Origin: Taxillus chinensis
Taxonomy: Eukaryota; Streptophyta; Magnoliopsida; Santalales; Loranthaceae
Direction: 5' to 3'
Assembly: GCA_023512835.1 (NCBI GenBank)
Contig: CM042092.1
Span: forward strand, 45,378,535-45,442,534
DNA length: 64,000 bases
The position numbers were made by a program, and so were the translations under genes. This document shows positions 57,796-64,000 of the stretch, one piece after another (within the stretch, counting starts at the first letter, position 1; each line of letters starts with the position of its first letter). The notes below the pieces were generated by a model that made no database searches, was not told where the DNA came from, and saw only the letters and a list, made by a program, of their open reading frames with translations.

Positions 57796-59680
57796 TGTTG
57801 GACCCCATTTTGTCCGGGTTGGACATACTGACCCCATTTTGATATACCTTTTTACCCATGTCATATACCTTGTTGAACAGGTCCACAATGATCCCATACT
57901 TCCAAGGAATGGTCTACCCCAATCTGCATGAGATGAACACAATTGACATGGACAGGGAAGTCCAAAATTAATGACTTCTGCTACAAGTCCTTGAAGCACC
58001 CCAAGACCAACACTAGGTGATGGAGGAGGAAAATTGGAGACCAACGCACTTGACCGAGCTCCAATCGAACTTAAAATGAAGAAGTTATGGCCAAAACAAC
58101 TTTCGTTGGAAAAGTCAAAACGTGCCAAAAGACGGTCAATGCCCCTAGTCAAAGGGCCCGAAAATGTGACCATGTGAGATTCTCAAAAATGACTATTTAG
58201 GCGAATACGGGGCTTCCCAAACAACCTCCCAAAGTTTGTCCGTTTTAGCATTTTTGGTGGGGGTAAGAAGGTAATTAAAAGTTTAAAAAAAGAAAAAAAA
58301 CGCCCCAACCTCATCAAAAAAAACGCCCCAGCTTCCTCCTTGCAAACCCAAAAAAAAAAACACAGAATCTTAGAATCATCATCATAAGAGATCACTCGTC
58401 CACTCCTTGCAAACTCCAACTTCAGCCCTCTCTTTCTCTTACACCCACTCCAGCCCTCCAATCTCCAAATACCAGGGAAGTCTCTACATAAGTCCCACTG
58501 TCAGATTTGTCGGTTCTGAGTCGAGCAAGTGACTATCAGCGCCGGCGGGAGCTCAAGCGGAAGATTGGCGTTGCAAAGCTTCAAAGTCGGTTCAGCCCTT
58601 ATCTTTTCACTACTTTTTCAGCTTATTTGTATCTATATTTGGTGTAATTATTTTTTTTCTAGTTTTCGTTTTGAGCTTATCTATATTTGATGTAATTACT
58701 TTTCAGCCTTTTTCATTGTATTTTTCTGTATTTCTTCCTATGTGTATGTTGTAATATGTAAAGTATGTTAAAAAAGAAAAGAAAAACAAAAAAAGAGAAA
58801 GAAAGAAAAGAAAAAAGGAGAGAGCAAGGGGAGAAGATGAAAAACAAGAAAAGAAAAAAGAGTGATTTTATTTTTTTCTTTCGTGGATGTCACACTCACA
58901 AACTCCACATATATTTTGATATATATGTATTTTCAATTGTTGATGAAATGCATAGATTTAGGTTCGAAGCTTTAAAAAAAAACAAAAAAAAAAAACAAAA
59001 CACACAGAAAAGGAATAACAAAATGTTTTCCACAAAAATGTTTTCCAAAACGTTTTCAATAAATAATTTTCAAAATGTTTTCAAAAAAACGTCTCCTAAA
59101 AAGAAAACTAACAAAAAAAAAACAAAACGTTTTGCTATAAAATGTTTTCCAAATCTCTTCAACAATATGTTTTGAAAATGTTTTAATAAAATGTTTTCCA
59201 AAATGTCTTCCCACCAAAAACAAAAAAAAAAACAAAAACAAAAAAACAAAAAACAAAAAAAACACAAAAAAAAAAACAAAAAAACAAAAAATAATAAAAC
59301 AAACACAAAAAAAATGTGTATGTTCTAACCCAAACCAAAAAAGGAAAAATAAAAAACATTTTTTAGGACTTCAATTTCCAAAAGTAAAACCAAAAAAAAG
59401 TCAAAACCAATCCCTAGGATCTCATTCTCCACTTCACATAAAAACCCAAATCTTTTAGGATTCCCTTTAGAAATTTAGGGCAAATCAATCTTAACCATAA
59501 CTTTGACAAATAACTTAGTCAAATAAAAATCATAGACTTTTTAGGAAATTTAAGCCAGTCACAACAGTATAAATAAAAACCCAACAGACTGATGACGTGG
59601 TGGCCGTGTCAACCATTCAAAAATGAATGCTATATGCATAGTTCCGGATTTTTGAAAAGGCAATTGCCGGGCTCGAGATG
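57796..59680. other. LTR-like insertion with very A-rich tail; no gene
   Basis: Begins TGTTGGACCCCATTTTG exactly where the copia element breaks, so it looks like the start of another LTR. A promoter is possible (CATCATAAGAGATC near 58380). From 58760 to about 59330 the plus strand is mostly A (AAACAAAAAAA runs) with repeated AAAATGTTTTCCA words. The Lys-rich or Phe-rich open frames across it are composition artefacts. The segment 59580-59680 contains GACGTGGTGGCC and a CAATTGCCGGGCTCGAG block next to the following LTR. I cannot fix its right end or lineage. Confidence 0.4.
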
Positions 59681-61564
59681 TGTGTAAGTCCCAAAGTGCG
59701 TCTAGAGGGGGGGGGGGGGGGTGAATAGACTTTCTTCGTTTGCGGAAGCTAGACTATTAGCTGGTTCTGGATTAGTCTACAAATGATTATGATGGAAGTA
59801 TTTATGTAGAAGATGACAACAGAGTATGAGTGATAGCGTGAATGATGATGAACTATCAGACAAAACTGAGATTAAGATAAAAGTTCTTTTCTTAACAGAT
59901 CTCAGTTGTGAAAGTGACGGTTTAGGATGGATCGACGTATGGAAGATAACACAGAGATTAGACTTTTTGAAAGCGCTGGATCTTTGATGAACAAAAGGTT
60001 CTTAATGATCAGAGAGATTAATCTCGTTCTTGGTTCAACACGGCGCACAACACTTCTCCAGTTTTTCTCTCAGAGTCACTCTTTCTCTGTTGTTGGAACT
60101 CGCTCACTTTTGGTAGGTTCTGTAAAGGATTGTTTATATCAAGTGTGTCAGAGCCATTTTCTTGTGTACTGTGTGTTTCCTTCTTTTGAGAGAGAGATTA
60201 AACTCACAATTTTGTCGTTAAGTGCGTGAGAGATATATCTTTAAGATTAAAGTGCTCGTGCGCCATGATGTCCATCCCGACAGACTGACTTCCCGCCACT
60301 AAAAATCCGAAATGTCAGGGGATGGGTTGATCTGCTCTGATTTACAGATCAGATGACCATACTGCATTTTTGGCATGCAGTCGATCTCGGCCGTTCATCT
60401 GTGGATAGTAGTTGGCAGCAATTAATGCGTCATTTAATGTGCTCAACTGCTCGGGACGGCACAGGCTTACTGTACAAACCCTAGCTATCAATATCGCTAA
60501 GAGGCTGTGTTTAGGGTTGTAAGTTTGCCTCAGAGGTGGATGCCTCGTAGGTTCGGAGACTCGAAGATTTCAGCTAGCACCTGTAAAAGTTGCGAAGTCT
60601 TGCTTCAGGCTTCATTGGTTTTCTACGAGTCTACGACTCACATCTTCGAGTCTTTGAGTTTTCGAGGCTGGAGGTTAAGTTGGATTAGCCTTTTAGTGTC
60701 ACTCTGTTGACTAAAGTCTACGACTTTGCGTGTCTACGACTCTTCGAATAGCGCTTAGAGTGACTTCTTCGAGTACAGCTAATCTACCACCGAATCTATA
60801 ACTCTAGCTCTACGGGTTTACGACCTTCGGGTCTCTCAGTTTACTATATTTGACTCGGTGGTCTGAAAATCTTCGACTCTACGAGTCTTCAACTTCGCTT
60901 TTCTTCCTTGGTCTTTCACAGAGGTGCATAAACTGAGTTCCTTTATAGCTACGACCCTTTAGCTCCAACTCTCCGCCATCGATCTCCGAGTCTGGAAGTA
61001 TGGCAATTTCTCTATAGTTACTGTGTCCCTTGAGTCTACGAGTCTACGACTCTACGACTCTTGAGTTACAGTTTCATTTGTTTGCCAGTCTTTACAGCGT
61101 CGACTTTTCGACCTTCAACCTACGAGTCTACGAGTCCAGTTTCCTTAACAGTGTTTGAAGGTTTCAACCCTACGACTCTACGAGTCTTCGAGTTAAGTGG
61201 CAATTGAAATTAGTTGAAGTGTTTGTGGGGACTCTACGAGTCTACGAGTCATTTAGCGTTGGTTACTGTTCTTAACACTGCTTCGACTCTACGAGTCTCC
61301 GAACTTCGTTGATGCTTACAGTGACACTGTCTTTTCCGTACCATGACTCTACGACCTTCGACCCTGGATCTACGAGTCGCAATGTTCTGTCACTATTTCG
61401 CGTTGAGTCTTTAGACTCTACGAGTCTACGAGTCTCTTGCCAATACGTCCTATGACAGTTTCACTTCTACGAACTTCAACTCTCCGACCCTACGGCTGTC
61501 GGTTCTTCGAGTCTCCGGGCTTAGACTATTTGTGGCAACTTCATCAAATCCTATATTTCCAACA
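59681..61564 (-). mobile_element. 3' LTR (LTR-S2) of a minus-strand SIRE-like copia element
   Basis: The minus strand runs from TGTTGGAAATATAGGATTTG (61564) to a TTCAC(C)nTCTAGACGC end near 59681, about 1,884 bp. The end matches the TTCACCCCCCTCTAGG of LTR-S1, with the C run grown to 15 (59707-59721). A polypurine tract AAATAGGGGGAGAT follows on the internal side. From about 60540 to 61520 it is packed with CTACGAGTC/GACTCTACGA words. The other LTR of this element lies outside the window. Confidence 0.82.
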
Positions 61565-61969
61565 ATCTCCCCCTATTTAATGTAAGCTGACGACATGTAT
61601 TTGTGTAAAGTCTGAGACTACAAGTTTTATGGGAAGATTTAGATTAAGCAGAAGATGTCTTTGCCTATAAAGAATTTGAAGGAGTGTGCAAAGGGTTAGC
61701 GAGAAATGAATGCTCCCTCGTAGGCCGGAAAGCTGCATTTGCTGGCGAGAACTCCCCCTACGAGCTGGCTCCCCCTGAGATGAAGACTCCCCCTTTCTAG
61801 GGTGAGGAACAAGCACCAGAACATAAACCGAGGGGAGCAAGGGAATGAGTTACAGAATAGCAGAGACACAGAGCAAAGACATATAGAAAAGATAACTGAC
61901 AAAACAATAAGTACACAAACAAGTGAAAAGCAAGCGATACAGTGTACATGTAATTAGAGTACAGGACAA
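61565..61969 (-). other. Polypurine tract and 3' untranslated region
   Basis: The minus-strand polypurine tract is at 61565-61580. The rest is non-coding, with CTCCCCCTA-type pyrimidine words repeated at 61752-61760, 61770-61776 and 61787-61795 (purine runs on the element's strand), similar to extra PPT-like runs in the full-length copia linker. Confidence 0.6.
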
Positions 61970-64000
61970 TTAGGGGTTAAATTCAGAGTACAAGACATTC
62001 TGTGTAAATAGAAAAATAGCAGCTTGCTCGCGCAGGAGTTGAGCAGGAGTCAAGTTTAACGAGACCGCTCGACTGCTCACACGATCAAATTCAGGCACGA
62101 GAGCTCGAAACCCATTGGTAGTCAGGATGCGAATGTAATGGCAAACATAAAAGCCACAGCTGTGAGCATCATCCTGACCAGGAACGCCTTGCTTAACTCG
62201 CGTGATGTCCATCGGTTTGGTGAGAGGATATCCACCACACCCATGTGAAGAACCCTGCATGACACGGGTGAGAGTGCGATTGAACTCACGAAGTTGTTCA
62301 CGGCGATGGATGAGTAAGGTACTGGGTTTGGAGTCAAAGATGACGATCCTTTGGTTCTTGAAGTCGATGTCGAGAAGAAACCAGTGCGGGGATGTTGACA
62401 AGTACGAAATTAGCACATGGTCTACCTCATCACAGGGAAGGAAGGAGTTCTCATATCTGCGACCTTGGATAATCTCGAGCATAGCTGCATCATCGATCAG
62501 CTGAGCCTGCATGATCGGCAAACAGAGTTCCATCCTGGTATCGCGGCGGATGTGAGGAGGTAGCTTCACGAGAAAGGACTTCTGGGCGAAGATGAACTGA
62601 GTCATCTCCAGGTTATCCATTTCCTCACCATCATGAAGTAGGCAACACAGGTTAGGTCCGGTGAAGAAGGCTTCATAGCCGCATGTCCTTGCAGTGGTAT
62701 CCCCAGCAACATAAGTGTTGAATGTAGCCAGTTCAACTGAGGTGCCTCTAGTAGTCACAATGCGAGGTGGGGCTAGAGGTTGTTCAGTAATGGTAGCGGT
62801 TGGCTTGACAGGTGAGGCAGGCATGGTATACTCAGCCGTACTAGGATGTGATGTTAAAGGACCTGGCTGTGTGGAAGAGGATGGTTGGCAGGGAGCAGCA
62901 GACTGCTTCTTCATGCGGGTGGCAATTGGAACATCATCATCATCATCAGAGTCTGAGATGACCGTAGTTCTGTGTGCGCGCTTTCGCCCCCGTGTGTAAG
63001 TAGCAGTAGACTGAGGTTGTGAGTGACTTGGAGGAGGTGCGGTTGGCTGTGGAGTGTCAACTGGTTCAGGTGCAGGCCGATCTGATGGTTGTGGGAGAGT
63101 GCTTTTGACAATGAGGGATATCTCACCAGTGGCAAGACGATGACATTCTGATAGAATAGCTCCTAGAGTTATACTGAGTCCTTTGTATTATCTATGGTAA
63201 GTTCCCTTGAGGTCTTCACAGTGCTCTTCCAGATGTCTAAACCCATCAGTGGTTGCAGTTATGAGGGATGTCATTTCTTGCTGCACCTTGTCAAGGGTAC
63301 GATCTGATGATTCAACTTGCGTTCGTACCTCTTCCATGCTGGACTCCATAGTAGCCAGACGTTCCTCAAAGGCCTGAGAGACTAAAGCTTTGAAGATGCC
63401 AGAAAACATCGGTTTCTCGATGACCTTGTCGACCAGGAATATCTACTTCTTCGGCCGACGAGAGAACGTGAGTGAGACGCGGCTGGTACCTGGAATAGCC
63501 ATAGTGATATTGGCTGCGAACTCCTCACTTACCTGAGTGGCCACCTGATGAACGGTATGCACAGATGGTGTGGCCATCCCAGTCCCTTCCACAGTCTCAG
63601 GAACCTGTGGGACAGCTCCTGCCTCGGAGTCACTAGTTGCAGCATCAAGATTTTCTTCTTCATCCGCTTCTTCATCCACTGCAGTTGGTGCCAGCTCATC
63701 CTCATGGCCTGTTGTGGTAGGTGAGTCCACCATGATGGGAGATGGGGCAACCATGGATACTACTTGCACTGGGTCTCGTCTTACCAGACCCTGATCAACC
63801 AACCAACTAATCAGATGGTCTCTATCTACCATCTGCTTTCCAAAGGCGATCCATGCCTTTCGCAAATCAACGGGAGTCATATGAGCCTTGGCATACTCCA
63901 TATAATATTCTTCCAGCTCAGACTCTCCAAGAGTGCTCAACAGTACAGGTGTAGTACCCCTATCCTCTGGGGTTTCCTGTGCTGGAATCTGCCCTCCAAC
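61970..64000 (-). pseudogene. Third ORF (partial) of the minus-strand copia element, with Ulp1-like C48 protease domain
   Basis: One minus-strand frame enters from the right edge and ends at 61970, interrupted by TAG at 63443-63445 and TAA at 63188-63190. From the edge: ESELEEYYMEYAKAHMTPVD, DLRKAW, HLISWLVDQGLVRRD, then an acidic Glu/Asp-rich and Pro/Thr-rich stretch. A coiled-coil segment follows (ERLATMESSMEEVRTQVESS, ~63370-63310), then a Pro/Ser/Thr-rich linker with SDSDDDDDVP. The last ~315 codons (62914-61970) are unbroken and look like a C48 peptidase: HWFLLDIDFKNQRIVIFDS (~62385-62320) then GQDDAHSCGFYVCHYI (~62186-62140), giving the His-Asp-Gln-Cys set in the expected order. Function (deconjugation of SUMO-like modifiers) is inferred. 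The N-terminal domain lies outside the window. Confidence 0.75.

Noticed and set aside
58765..59306. Lys-rich (plus) and Phe-rich (minus) ORFs
   Set aside because: Artefacts of the A-rich tract: AAA/AAG codons on one strand, TTT/TTC on the other.

Overview
This window is eukaryotic nuclear DNA from a flowering plant, probably a eudicot with a repeat-rich genome. The evidence is plant-type LTR retrotransposons (SIRE-like Ty1/copia, Tekay/Del-like and Athila-like Ty3/gypsy), a CACTA terminus, a hAT-type MITE, and one spliced host gene of the plant-only NPH3 family. I see no bacterial operon, no CRISPR array and no convincing tRNA or rRNA gene. I cannot name the species.

Layout. 1-3298: a minisatellite of about 38 bp (630-2326) joined to an antisense fragment of a Tekay-type LTR (called LTR-T here). 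3299-6841: the decayed 3' half of a Tekay-like element (integrase, chromodomain, 3' LTR-T). 6842-8810: old repeats including a CACTA end. 8816-11219: a solo LTR-T with TSD CCTTC. 11546-13511: a solo LTR of a second family (LTR-B, minus strand) with TSD ATTTT. 13659-14130: a hAT-type MITE with an 8-bp TSD. 15865-18510: the host gene, a five-exon BTB/NPH3 protein of about 631 residues. 19837-32989: a full-length SIRE-like copia element (13.15 kb, TSD AAGGT) with gag, pol and a long third ORF. 33281-61564: a deep nest in which a reverse copia LTR is split by a solo LTR-T (TSD CTCCG), which is split by a 16-kb Athila-like element (36496-52513, TSD GAGTA), which itself holds a solo LTR-T (TSD CTACA) and a solo LTR-B (TSD TATTG). 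The same reverse copia element is then interrupted by a second forward copia element (53573-57795). That is broken by another LTR-like segment (57796-59680), which abuts the 3' LTR of a minus-strand SIRE-like element. The third ORF of that last element runs off the right edge (61970-64000).

How the parts relate. All retroelement ORFs except one gag carry stops or frameshifts, so this is mostly a graveyard, but recent enough for LTR pairs to differ by only about 3-4% by hand count. The most interesting theme is the accessory third ORF downstream of pol. Two copia elements and the Athila-like gypsy element appear to carry related versions: an N-terminal domain with a K/R-Y-R-C ... D-S-V-P block, a short Trp/Gly motif, a Pro/Ala/Ser-rich linker and, in the two copia copies, a C-terminal Ulp1-like (C48) cysteine-protease domain. 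In the Athila-like element this ORF has what looks like its own TATA/G-box promoter. The second theme is that each LTR family carries a short-motif array, and in LTR-T the same slot holds different arrays in different copies.

Limits. Boundaries were read by eye, lineage names rest on recalled family features, and no alignment, database or expression check was run.
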